DNA of 46,639 nucleotides from JAWOJB01 sp046484325 (lineage in GTDB: Bacteria; Actinomycetota; Acidimicrobiia; Spongiisociales; ZC4RG35): NCBI GenBank assembly GCA_046484325.1, contig JAWOJB010000078.1, forward strand, positions 1 through 46,639, in the 5' to 3' direction. Under the pieces are notes generated by a model. The model was not told the DNA's origin. It did not search any database and saw nothing but the letters and a program-made list of their open reading frames with translations. Numbering within the stretch: position 1 is the first letter of the stretch; the number at the start of each line of letters is the position of its first letter. This document shows positions 9,137 to 17,380 of the stretch, piece after piece. The position numbers and the translations under genes are program-made.

Positions 9137-10423
9137 TCAGTGGTGGGGCCGCGACTCCCAATCGGTGATGGCCTCGTCGATGACGTCGATCGACCGGTCG
9201 AGCTCCTCCATGGGCGTGATGAGCGGTGGGATGAACCGGATCACGTTCCCGTCGGGCCCGCAGTCCACGATGATCAGCTCTCGGTCGAGGGCGAAGCGGT
9301 GGAGGTGCCGGAAGGCCTCGGGGTCGGGATCACGGGTGTCCCGATCCTTGACGAGCTCCACACCGATCATGAGCCCGAGCCCGCGGACGTCGCCGATCGT
9401 GGGGTGGTCCGCCATGAGCTTGGAGAAGCGCTCGAAGGCGTGGGCCGAGAGCTCGCGGGCGTGGGGGAGCAGGTCGCCCATCGTGTCCATGACCGCCACC
9501 GCCGCCGCGCAGCTGACCGGGTTGCCCCCGAACGTGGTCCCGTGGGAGCCGACCGGCCAGGTGTCCATCATCTCAGCGGATGCCCCGTAGGCCGAGAGCG
9601 GGAAGCCGTTGGCGATCCCCTTGCCGAGGGCGATGATGTCGGGGTTCACGCCGAAGTGGTCGGCGGCGAACCATTCCGCCGTTCGCCCGAAGCCGGTTTG
9701 CACCTCGTCGAAGATGAGCTTGATGCCGTGGCGGTCGCAGGTCTCGCGCAGCGCCTCGAGGAAGCCGGCCGGCGCCGGGTAGTATCCGCCCTCGCCCTGG
9801 ACCGGCTCCACGAGCATCGCCCCGACGTTCTTCGGGGTCACCTCGTGGCGGAAGAGCATCTCGAGCTCGAACAGCGAGTACTCGAGGGCCCGCTCCTCGG
9901 TCATCCCCCAGCGGTACGGGTGCGGGAACGGCACCACCCAGGTGGATCCGAGCACCGGGTGATACCCGTCGCGGTACTTGGCGTTGGACGTCGTGTAGGT
10001 GACCGAGCCCATGGTGCGACCGTGGAATGCGCCGCGGAAGACGATCACGCCCTGGCGCCCGGTGTGCTTGCGGGCGAGCTTGACCGCCGCCTCCACCGCC
10101 TCCGCCCCCGAGTTGGCGAACCCGAACTTCTGGATCCCCGCCGGGCTCAGCTCACGCAGGCGCTCCGCCGCCTCGACCACGGTGTCATAGCGGAAGATGC
10201 AGCCGGAGTGGACGAACCGGTCGATCTGGGCGTGGGCGGCCGCCACCACGGCCGCGTGGTTGTGACCCAGGTTGGTCACGGCGGTGCCGCAGGCGAAGTC
10301 GGCCCACCGGTTGCCGTGGGCGTCGTACACCCACAGGCCCTCGGCGCGCTCGGCGACGATCTCGGTGTCGAAGTTGATGACGGGGGTGATGGTGTCGGCG
10401 TGGCGGGTCAGCAGCTCGCTCAT
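9137..10423 (-). CDS. Class-III aminotransferase (GABA/beta-alanine type)
   Basis: The 428-residue protein is a PLP-dependent class-III aminotransferase similar to 4-aminobutyrate and other omega-amino acid aminotransferases. The PLP phosphate and ring contacts are expected in NSGAEAVEAAVKLAR and FHGRTMG, the ring-nitrogen aspartate in IFDEVQTGFGRT (D239), and the Schiff-base lysine in ALGKGIANG (K268). The open frame runs on upstream into purM territory, but homology begins at the ATG at 10423, which has GAGAGGAG before it. Its likely partner is MmsA, downstream on the same strand but now separated by the nuclease element. The exact amino donor is not readable. Confidence 0.88.
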   Translation of the reverse strand: MSELLTRHADTITPVINFDTEIVAERAEGLWVYDAHGNRWADFACGTAVTNLGHNHAAVVAAAHAQIDRFVHSGCIFRYDTVVEAAERLRELSPAGIQKFGFANSGAEAVEAAVKLARKHTGRQGVIVFRGAFHGRTMGSVTYTTSNAKYRDGYHPVLGSTWVVPFPHPYRWGMTEERALEYSLFELEMLFRHEVTPKNVGAMLVEPVQGEGGYYPAPAGFLEALRETCDRHGIKLIFDEVQTGFGRTAEWFAADHFGVNPDIIALGKGIANGFPLSAYGASAEMMDTWPVGSHGTTFGGNPVSCAAAVAVMDTMGDLLPHARELSAHAFERFSKLMADHPTIGDVRGLGLMIGVELVKDRDTRDPDPEAFRHLHRFALDRELIIVDCGPDGNVIRFIPPLITPMEELDRSIDVIDEAITDWESRPHH

Positions 10424-10560
10424 CGGTGCTCCTCTCGGTGGCTCGTACGAAGGCCGGCTGGTTCCTAAGGAGCGGCGAACAACTCCCTGCGCTCGGATCT
10501 CGGGGTGCACACCATGGGCGACATTCTGCCATCCGGAGCCGGCGGGAGGCGGCCCGGGGC

Positions 10561-11580
10561 TCAGACGAGGTCGACGCCCTGCTCCCCGGCGACCACCCAG
10601 CCGACGACCCTGGCGTCGTGCCCGTGGTCGGCGACCGCGGCAGTCGCGTCGTCTGCCGCCTCCGGGGCCACCACGAGGCAGAAGCCGATGCCCAGGTTGA
10701 ACGTCTCGACCATCGCCGCCTCGGTCACGCCCCGGTCGCGGATCGCCCGGAACACCGGGGGCTCCTCCCACGTCGACCGGTCGACCACCGCTCGTAGGCC
10801 GTCGGGGAGGGCCCGCACCAGGTTGCCGGGGATTCCGCCGCCGGTGATGTGGGCGGCGGCCCGGACCCCGCCGCCGGCGACCGCCGCCAGGACCGCCGGG
10901 GCGTAGATGACCGACGGCTCCAGCAGGCTCTCCCCGAGTTGGGCCTCCGGGTCGACGGGGGAGGTCGCGTCCAGCGGCTCGCCTGCGAACACGGCCCTGA
11001 CCAGCGAGAAGCCGTTGCTCCGCAGGTTGGGCGATCGAATCCCGAGTATGAGGTCGCCCTCGCGGACGCCGGCCCGACCGAGCTCCTCGCCCTGCTCCAC
11101 CACCCCGAGCGCCGCCCCCGCCAGGTCGACCTGGTCCGGGTCCATCACCCCCGGGTGCTCGGCGGTCTCCCCGCCCAGCAGCGGGCACCCGGCGGCGGCG
11201 CAGGCCTCGGCGATCGAGGCGACGATGGTGGCGTCGCGAACGGGGTCGAGGGCTCCCACGGCCAGATAGTCGACGAACCCCAGCGGACGGGCGCCCGCCG
11301 CGGCCAGGTCGTCGACGCACATGGCGACGAGGTCGAACCCGACCCCCGCCCAGCGCCCGGTCGCACGGGCGAGCTCGAGCTTGGTGCCGACCCCGTCGGT
11401 CGACATCATGAGCACCGGCCGCCGGTAGCCGTCGGGCAGGGCGACCCCGGCGGCGAACCCGCCGAACCCTCCCACCACGTTCGGGCCCCAGGTGGCGGTG
11501 ACCAGCGGCCCGATCCGCTCGACGTGGCGCTCGGCGCCCTCGAGGTCGACGCCCGCCTGGCGATAGGTGGGGACGGTCAT
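10561..11580 (-). CDS. purM: Phosphoribosylformylglycinamidine cyclo-ligase
   Basis: The 339-residue AIR synthetase closes the imidazole ring in step 5 of purine synthesis, using ATP. Typical elements are STDGVGTKLELA, LVAMCVDDLAAAGARPLGFVDYLAVG, LLGGETAEHPGVM, and HITGGGIPGNLVRALP. Length is normal. The start ATG overlaps the purF stop by 4 bases (ATGA), so the two are coupled. A 137-base gap without a recognisable gene separates it from the aminotransferase. Confidence 0.95.
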   Translation of the reverse strand: MTVPTYRQAGVDLEGAERHVERIGPLVTATWGPNVVGGFGGFAAGVALPDGYRRPVLMMSTDGVGTKLELARATGRWAGVGFDLVAMCVDDLAAAGARPLGFVDYLAVGALDPVRDATIVASIAEACAAAGCPLLGGETAEHPGVMDPDQVDLAGAALGVVEQGEELGRAGVREGDLILGIRSPNLRSNGFSLVRAVFAGEPLDATSPVDPEAQLGESLLEPSVIYAPAVLAAVAGGGVRAAAHITGGGIPGNLVRALPDGLRAVVDRSTWEEPPVFRAIRDRGVTEAAMVETFNLGIGFCLVVAPEAADDATAAVADHGHDARVVGWVVAGEQGVDLV

Positions 11581-13061
11581 CCGGTCGCCGTGGGCTCCAG
11601 CACGAACTTGCCCGCCTGGTCGTCCACCCGGGTGGGATAGTCGCCCGACAGGCAGGCCGTGCAGAACCCGGCCGCGCCCGTGCCGCAGGCCTCGAGCAGG
11701 CCCTCCAGCGACAGGTACCCGAGCGAGTCGGCGCCGACCGAGGCGCAGACCTCGTCGACCGACATGCGGGCGGCGATGAGGGTGCTCTGGTCGGAGGTGT
11801 CCATCCCGTAGAAGCACGGCCACCGGTAGGGCGGAGACGAGATTCGGAGATGGACCTCGCGGGCACCGGCCTCGCGCACCATGGTCACGAGCTGGCGGGT
11901 GGTCGACCCCCGCACGATCGAGTCGTCGACGAGCACGACCGAGCGCCCCCGGAAGGTGTCGGGGATCGGGTTGAGCTTCAGCCGGATCCCGCGATCGCGC
12001 AGCATCTGGGTGGGTTCGATGAACGTGCGGCCGACGTAGCGGTTCTTGACGAGCCCGTCGACGTACGGGATCCCCGACCGTTCCGAGAAGCCCTCGGCGG
12101 CCGGGATCCCCGACTCCGGCACCGGGACCACGACGTCGGCAGCCGCCGGGTGCTCGTCGGCCAGGATCCCACCCATGCGCCGGCGGGCGGCGAAGACGTT
12201 TCGGCCGTAGAGCTGGGAGTCGGGCCGGGCGAAGTAGACGAACTCGAAGATGCACAGCCGCGGCTCGGCGGCGGGGAACGGCCGGAGCGAGCGCAGGCCG
12301 CCGGCGTCGATCACCACCATCTCGCCGGGTTCGACGTCCCGGACGAAGGCGGCGCCGAGGATGTCGAGGGCGGCGGTCTCCGAGGCCACCACCCAGCCAC
12401 CGCCGGCCAGGCGCCCGAGCGAGAGCGGCCGGAACCCGTGGGGGTCCCTCACCGCCACCAGCCGGCCCTGGTCCATGACGGCCAGCGAAAAGGCACCCTC
12501 GAAGGTGGGGAGGGCCTCGAGCATCGCCTTCTCGAGCCCGCGACCGTCGGCCCGCTCGTCGTCGATCCGGCGGGCGATCGCCTCGAGCATGAGGTCGGAA
12601 TCGGTGGTGGCGCCGCCGACGCCGAGCTCGGCGGCCAGCTGGCGGGTGTTCGTGAGGTTCCCGTTGTGGGCGAGGGCGACGGAGGTGAGGCCGGCCTGGC
12701 GGTGGACGGGCTGGGCGTTCTCCCAACGGTTCGATCCGGTGGTCGAGTACCGGGTGTGGCCGATGGCCAGGTGTCCCCCTTCGAGCCCGGCCAGCGAGGT
12801 CTCGTCGAAGACCTGGGCGACGAGGCCCATGTCCTTGAACACGGTGAGAGTGCGGCCGTCGGAGGCGGCGATGCCGGCGGATTCCTGGCCCCGGTGCTGG
12901 AGGGCGAACAGACCGAAGTAGGCGAGGTGGCTCACCTGCTCGCCGGGTGCGTACACGCCGAAGACGCCGCACGCCTCGCGCGGGCTGGGGGCACAGGGAT
13001 CGGGAAGGGGGCCGCGGGCCGTCACCTCGGCCGATGATAGGGCCGGGAGCTTGCCCGCCAT
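11577..13061 (-). CDS. purF: Amidophosphoribosyltransferase (Fe-S type)
   Basis: The 494-residue enzyme makes 5-phosphoribosylamine from PRPP and glutamine, the first committed step of purine synthesis. The N-terminal nucleophile is Cys31 in CGVFGVY, after a 30-residue propeptide that must be removed. The four cysteines expected for a [4Fe-4S] cluster are present (LCIFEF, WPCFYG, and the two in FCTAC), as in the Bacillus type and unlike Escherichia coli. The PRPP loop is VVLVDDSIVRGST. The ATG at 13061 is 10 bases after the preceding gene, so it probably belongs to one transcript with the enoyl-CoA hydratase homologue and purM. Confidence 0.95.
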   Translation of the reverse strand: MAGKLPALSSAEVTARGPLPDPCAPSPREACGVFGVYAPGEQVSHLAYFGLFALQHRGQESAGIAASDGRTLTVFKDMGLVAQVFDETSLAGLEGGHLAIGHTRYSTTGSNRWENAQPVHRQAGLTSVALAHNGNLTNTRQLAAELGVGGATTDSDLMLEAIARRIDDERADGRGLEKAMLEALPTFEGAFSLAVMDQGRLVAVRDPHGFRPLSLGRLAGGGWVVASETAALDILGAAFVRDVEPGEMVVIDAGGLRSLRPFPAAEPRLCIFEFVYFARPDSQLYGRNVFAARRRMGGILADEHPAAADVVVPVPESGIPAAEGFSERSGIPYVDGLVKNRYVGRTFIEPTQMLRDRGIRLKLNPIPDTFRGRSVVLVDDSIVRGSTTRQLVTMVREAGAREVHLRISSPPYRWPCFYGMDTSDQSTLIAARMSVDEVCASVGADSLGYLSLEGLLEACGTGAAGFCTACLSGDYPTRVDDQAGKFVLEPTATG

Positions 13062-13071
13062 GCGGCCGGCC

Positions 13072-13863
13072 TCAGGGCCCGAACCGGGGCGGCCGCCGCT
13101 CGCGCAGGGCGGCGAGGCCCTCACGGGCGTCCGGCCCCCTGAATCCGAGGAACTCGAGGGCGGCCGACGCGTCGAAGGCCGGGAGCGCCATCCGCAGCCA
13201 GTGATTGAGGGCTTGCTTGGTCCAGGAGATGGCGGTCGGGCTCCCGGCCGCCAGCCGGCCGGCCACGTCGAGGGCGGTGGCTCGCAGGTCGTCGTCCTCG
13301 ACGACCATGGCGACGAGGCCGATCCGCTCGGCCTCCTCCCCGGTGAGGGGCTCGTTGAGCAGCAGGTGGTATTTGGCCTTCGCCATGCCCACGAGGAGCG
13401 GCCACAGGAGGGCGGCGTGGTCACCGGCCGCCACCCCCAGCTTGACGTGCCCATCGAGGATCCGGGCCGAGCGGGCGGCGATCGGGACGTCGGCCAGAAG
13501 CGCCGCGGCCAGCCCGGCCCCCACCGCCGGGCCGTTGATGGCCGACACGACCGGCTTCGAGCAGTCGATGAGGTTGTGCACCAGGTCCCGGGCCTCGCGC
13601 ATGATGCCGGCGGCGAACACGGGATCGTCGATGATCCGCTCGAGCAGCTCGAAGTCGCCTCCTGCCGAGAACGCCCGTCCCTCGCCCCGCAGCAGCACGG
13701 CGCGCACCGATGGGTCGGCATCGACGTCCCGCCACACGTAGGTGAGCTCGCGATGGCCCTCGATGCCGACCGAGTTGAGGCTCGCCGGGTTGTCGATCAC
13801 GATCTCGAGGACCCCGGGAGCGGGGTGCTCGAACCGGAGCGTGCGGTAGCCGGAGGTGTCCAT
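13072..13863 (-). CDS. Enoyl-CoA hydratase/isomerase family protein
   Basis: The 263-residue protein belongs to the crotonase superfamily. The CoA-binding and oxyanion segments GRAFSAGGDFELL and INGPAVGAGLAAALLADVPIAA are clear, followed by HVKLGVAAGDHAALLWPLLVG, where hydratases usually place a catalytic glutamate. Here that stretch has AAGDH, so the reaction may not be simple hydration. It is divergent from the SDR gene 50 bases away and is followed directly by purF. A role in acyl-CoA degradation is inferred only from family and neighbours. Confidence 0.85.
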   Translation of the reverse strand: MDTSGYRTLRFEHPAPGVLEIVIDNPASLNSVGIEGHRELTYVWRDVDADPSVRAVLLRGEGRAFSAGGDFELLERIIDDPVFAAGIMREARDLVHNLIDCSKPVVSAINGPAVGAGLAAALLADVPIAARSARILDGHVKLGVAAGDHAALLWPLLVGMAKAKYHLLLNEPLTGEEAERIGLVAMVVEDDDLRATALDVAGRLAAGSPTAISWTKQALNHWLRMALPAFDASAALEFLGFRGPDAREGLAALRERRPPRFGP

Positions 13864-13913
13864 CCGAAGTCCTCGGTAGCGTGACGGCCACGGTACCGAG
13901 GGAGGCCGAGGCG

Positions 13914-14645
13914 ATGCGGTTCAGGGGACGGGTGGCGGTCGTCACCGGCGGGGCATCGGGGATCGGCCGCGCCACCGTCGAACGGCTCGCAGCCGAGGGC
14001 GCCCTGGTCGCCGTGGCCGATCTCGCCGCCGACGGCACGACGGAGGGCACCGGGGATCCGCTCGCCGTGCCGTGCGACGTCACCCTGCCCGAGTCGGTGA
14101 CCTCGATGATTCGAGAGGTCGAGCGCGCCCTCGGTCCCATCGACGTCCTCGTGAACGCCGCCGGCTGGGACCGCCCGTCCCGATTCGTGGACACCGTCCC
14201 CGAAGACTGGGATCGGGTGCTGGCGGTCAACCTGCGCGGCCCGATCGTCGTCACCCACGCGGTCCTCCAGGGCATGGTCGGGAGGGAGCACGGGGCGATC
14301 GTGAACGTGGCCTCCGACGCCGGGAGGGTCGGCTCGTCGGGGGAGGTCGTCTACTCGGCGGCCAAGGGCGGCGTGATCGCCTTCACGAAGGCGGTCGCCC
14401 GGGAGGTTGCCCGCCACGGGATCCGGGTCAACGCCGTGGCACCCGGACCCACCGACACCCCCTTCCTCCAGGCCTTCACAGGCGGGGCCGAGACGATCGT
14501 CGAGGCGATGGTGCGCCAGACCCCGCTCCGCCGGCTGGCCGAGCCGGCCGACGTGGCCGCTGCCATCGCGTTCCTCGCCTCCGACGACGCACGGCACGTC
14601 ACCGGTCAGACCCTCTCGGTCTCGGGCGGGCTGACGATGGTGTGA
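13914..14645 (+). CDS. Short-chain dehydrogenase/reductase
   Basis: The 243-residue classical SDR has the nucleotide motif TGGASGIG (residues 11-18), the structural motif VNAAG, the catalytic serine in NVASDAG, and the YSAAK catalytic pair. It resembles 2-hydroxycyclohexanecarboxyl-CoA and 3-oxoacyl reductases, but substrate cannot be assigned. The ATG at 13914 is chosen over a GTG at 13881 because GAGGGAGG lies 9 bases before it. It is divergent from an enoyl-CoA hydratase homologue, so both may act on acyl-CoA substrates. Confidence 0.85.
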   Translation: MRFRGRVAVVTGGASGIGRATVERLAAEGALVAVADLAADGTTEGTGDPLAVPCDVTLPESVTSMIREVERALGPIDVLVNAAGWDRPSRFVDTVPEDWDRVLAVNLRGPIVVTHAVLQGMVGREHGAIVNVASDAGRVGSSGEVVYSAAKGGVIAFTKAVAREVARHGIRVNAVAPGPTDTPFLQAFTGGAETIVEAMVRQTPLRRLAEPADVAAAIAFLASDDARHVTGQTLSVSGGLTMV

Positions 14646-14700
14646 ACGGGGGCATCGGCCCCGATGGGCCGGATATGCTCGCCGGCGAGGAGGTGCCGGA

Positions 14701-15909
14701 ATGGGAAAGCGTGGACGGAGGATCAGGGAGAGCCGTGCCGTGCCTGCGCCGCCGGCCGAGGTCTACCGCATGCTGACCCGGTCGACCCACCTGCGGGAGT
14801 GGCTGGCCGACCAGGCGCTCGCACATCCGCACGTGGGGGGCCTGCTCTGCCTGGCCTGGAACGATGGGAACGCCGTGACCGGGCGGTTCACCCGCCTGGA
14901 GCCGGCGCGGAGGTTGGGGCTCTCGTGGCGGGAAGTCGACGTGGACGCGACCACCCGGGTGCGCATCGACCTCGAGGGATCGTCCGACGGCACGATCGTG
15001 TCGGTGACCCATGGCGGGTTCGGCGATGGCAAGCGGGAGCGGCGTCGCGCCGACCGGGCGGGAGCGGCGTGGGCCGCCTCGCTCGAGAACCTGGCGTCGG
15101 TGATGACCCATGGGGTGGACCTGCGGGTGGCCCGCCGTCCCATGCTGGGCATCGGCCTCGATCGTGAGGTCGATCCCGAGCGGGCGACGGCCCTGGGGCT
15201 TCCGGTCGACCACGGGGTGGAGGTCTCCGGGGTGGTGGAGGGCATGGGGGCTGCCGCGGCCGGGCTGCGGGCGGGCGACGTCCTCGTGAGCATCGACGGA
15301 ACCCCGCTCAGCGGATGGGCCTCGATCGGCGCGATCCTGGCCCGGCACCGGGCCGGCGACGCGGTCGGCGTCGAGGTCGTTCGAGACGGTGCGGTGGCCC
15401 CGCTCGAGATGGTGCTCTCGGCCCGGCCGATCCCGGAGGTGCCGGCCACCGCCGCGGATCTGGCGGATTTCGTCCGGAACCTGTATGCCGAGGTGGACGC
15501 CGAGCTGGCCGCTTGTTTCGAGGGTGTCCCGGATGAGGCGGCGGGCCGCAAGCCGGCCCCGGATGCCTGGAGCGCCAAGGAGGTCGTAGCGCACCTCCTC
15601 GACGGCGAAGGCGATCAGCACGCCTGGTTCGTCGAGTTGGTGGACGGCGCCGAGCGGACCTACGACGTGTATCCGGCCAACTCCGATCTCCGGGTCGCGG
15701 TGACGGCCTGGTCGTATCCGACCATGGCGGGGATGCTGCGGGCACTTCATCGACTCGAGGATCAGACGGTGGGAATCCTGGAGCAACTCCCCGAGGACTT
15801 CGTCGCCCGGCGCAGCTCGTTCTGGCGCCTCGCCTACGGCTACACCCAGGCCCGAGCCCACTATCAGGAGCACTTCCACCAGATCCGGTCGGCGCTGGCG
15901 GCGAGCTGA
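14701..15909 (+). CDS. AHSA1/SRPBCC - PDZ - DinB-like fusion protein
   Basis: The 402-residue protein appears to join three domains. Residues 1-135 look like an AHSA1/SRPBCC helix-grip domain (VPAPPAEVYRMLT, GGLLCLAWNDGNAVTGRF, LGLSWRE). Residues 145-245 look like a PDZ domain (MLGIGLDRE, VEVSGVVEGMGAAAAGLRAGDVLVSIDG). Residues 250-402 look like a DinB four-helix domain (KPAPDAWSAKEVVAHLLDGEGDQ, then a histidine-rich HYQEHFHQI). No signal peptide is present, so it is probably cytoplasmic. AGGAGGTG lies 6 bases before the ATG. I do not know an established function for this architecture. Confidence 0.75.
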   Translation: MGKRGRRIRESRAVPAPPAEVYRMLTRSTHLREWLADQALAHPHVGGLLCLAWNDGNAVTGRFTRLEPARRLGLSWREVDVDATTRVRIDLEGSSDGTIVSVTHGGFGDGKRERRRADRAGAAWAASLENLASVMTHGVDLRVARRPMLGIGLDREVDPERATALGLPVDHGVEVSGVVEGMGAAAAGLRAGDVLVSIDGTPLSGWASIGAILARHRAGDAVGVEVVRDGAVAPLEMVLSARPIPEVPATAADLADFVRNLYAEVDAELAACFEGVPDEAAGRKPAPDAWSAKEVVAHLLDGEGDQHAWFVELVDGAERTYDVYPANSDLRVAVTAWSYPTMAGMLRALHRLEDQTVGILEQLPEDFVARRSSFWRLAYGYTQARAHYQEHFHQIRSALAAS

Positions 15910-15918
15910 CCCCCCGGT

Positions 15919-17376
15919 TCAGTCGCTCCTCCGGGCGGCGCGGGCCGGGCCGAGGTGGCGCCGGAGGGCGACCATGGCCGGTACCGAGGCCGCGGCGACG
16001 AGCGCACCGACCAGAGCGGCGCCGGTGAACCCGTCGGCGATGGCGGCTGCCGCCGTGGCCCCCACCTCGCCGACGTCGCCCGCGAGCAGGTCCCTGACCT
16101 GCTCGACATCCCGGATGGCGTTGCCGACGACGAGCAGCAGGACCGCCCCTCCGGCGGCCGCACCCAGGGTGAATCCCTGGTTGCGGACGAACTGGTGGGC
16201 GGCGGTCGAGCGACCGAGCTGGTCGTCGGAGGTCACCGCCCGCAGCAGGGTGAGGGCGGCATTGGTGGCGGCACCCACGCCGAGCCCGGCCACCAGGTAG
16301 AGGCCGAAGAGGACCCAGAGGGGGGCGTCGAGGGCGGCGGCGGCCCACACCCCGGCGAGCGCCGGCACGGTGAGGGCCAGGCCGACCGCCATGATCCCGG
16401 TCTCTGGCTTGCGGTCGAGCGCCCGGCCGGAGGCGTTGGCCCCCAGTGTCCACCCGATGGTGAAGAAGAGGACCGACCACGCCGTGAGTGCCGGCGACCC
16501 CCCGCGGCCACCCTGGACGTAGAGCGGCAGGTAGGAGTGAGCCGTCACTGCCCCGCACAGCAGCAGCCCGACGGTGAGGGCAAGGCTCGAATACGGCTGG
16601 GCCACGAGATGGGCGAGCCGGAGGACGGGCGCCACGGAACGGCGGGCGTGGGCCCGGTAGGCGACGGCGGCGCCGGCCGCCAGCGCCACCCAGGCCATCG
16701 AGGCCGGGCCCAGGCCGTCGACCGCCAGGAGGATCGCCAGCGTGAAGGTGGTCACGAGGGCGGTCCCCGCCAGATCGACCCGGCGCGTGGTGCCGGCGGT
16801 TCTCGCCCCTGGCAGGACCCGCCAGCCGGCGATGAGCGAGAGGATCCCCAGCGGCAGGTTGACGAGGAAGATCCAGCGCCAGGACAGCACGGTCAGCATC
16901 ACGGCGGCGATGGCCGGTCCGGCGACGGCCATCACCCCCCACACCGTCGAATTGGCGGCGTATGCCCGGCTCACGAGATGGGCCGGGTACACGAGCCCGA
17001 CAGCCGCCAGGCCGACGGCGAAGATGAGGCCACCCCCGGCGCCCTGCACGATCCGGGCGGCCACCATCAGCGGCATCGATGGGACGAAGGCGGCGGCGAA
17101 CCCGGCGAGGGCGAAGACGGCGACCGCATACCGGAACATCGTTCTGACGCCGATCCCGTCGACGAGGGGGCCCGCCACCACCGTCGCCACCCCCGAGGTG
17201 AACAGGTAGCCGGTGATCACCCAGGGGAGCAGCGACACCCGGCCCAGCTCGGCGGCGATCTGGGGCAAGGCGGCCGCCACCGCCAACCCCTCGAAGGCGA
17301 CGAGCGCCACCGTGGTGTAGATGGCGATCGAGGCGGGCAGCAGGGGCCGCGACAGGACTCCGGCGGGGCGATCCAT
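15919..17376 (-). CDS. MFS transporter, drug exporter-like
   Basis: The 485-residue protein consists mostly of hydrophobic segments, about 12-14 by eye, as in drug:proton antiporters of the DHA2 type. A loop reading GPLVDGIGVRTMFR resembles MFS motif A with substitutions, and RIVQGAGGGLIF resembles the conserved segment of transmembrane helix 4. The C terminus is short and basic. It begins 4 bases after pfkA on the same strand and so is probably cotranscribed with it. The substrate is unknown. Confidence 0.85.
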   Translation of the reverse strand: MDRPAGVLSRPLLPASIAIYTTVALVAFEGLAVAAALPQIAAELGRVSLLPWVITGYLFTSGVATVVAGPLVDGIGVRTMFRYAVAVFALAGFAAAFVPSMPLMVAARIVQGAGGGLIFAVGLAAVGLVYPAHLVSRAYAANSTVWGVMAVAGPAIAAVMLTVLSWRWIFLVNLPLGILSLIAGWRVLPGARTAGTTRRVDLAGTALVTTFTLAILLAVDGLGPASMAWVALAAGAAVAYRAHARRSVAPVLRLAHLVAQPYSSLALTVGLLLCGAVTAHSYLPLYVQGGRGGSPALTAWSVLFFTIGWTLGANASGRALDRKPETGIMAVGLALTVPALAGVWAAAALDAPLWVLFGLYLVAGLGVGAATNAALTLLRAVTSDDQLGRSTAAHQFVRNQGFTLGAAAGGAVLLLVVGNAIRDVEQVRDLLAGDVGEVGATAAAAIADGFTGAALVGALVAAASVPAMVALRRHLGPARAARRSD

Positions 17377-17380
17377 CCGG

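Noticed and set aside
10424..11866. Upstream extension of the aminotransferase frame through purM
   Set aside because: Homology begins at 10423 with a good ribosome binding site; the extension is arginine- and proline-rich and out of frame with purM.
14649..14662. Hairpin GGGGC-ATCG-GCCCC after the SDR gene as a terminator
   Set aside because: A 5-base GC stem without a T-run is easily found by chance in DNA of this composition.
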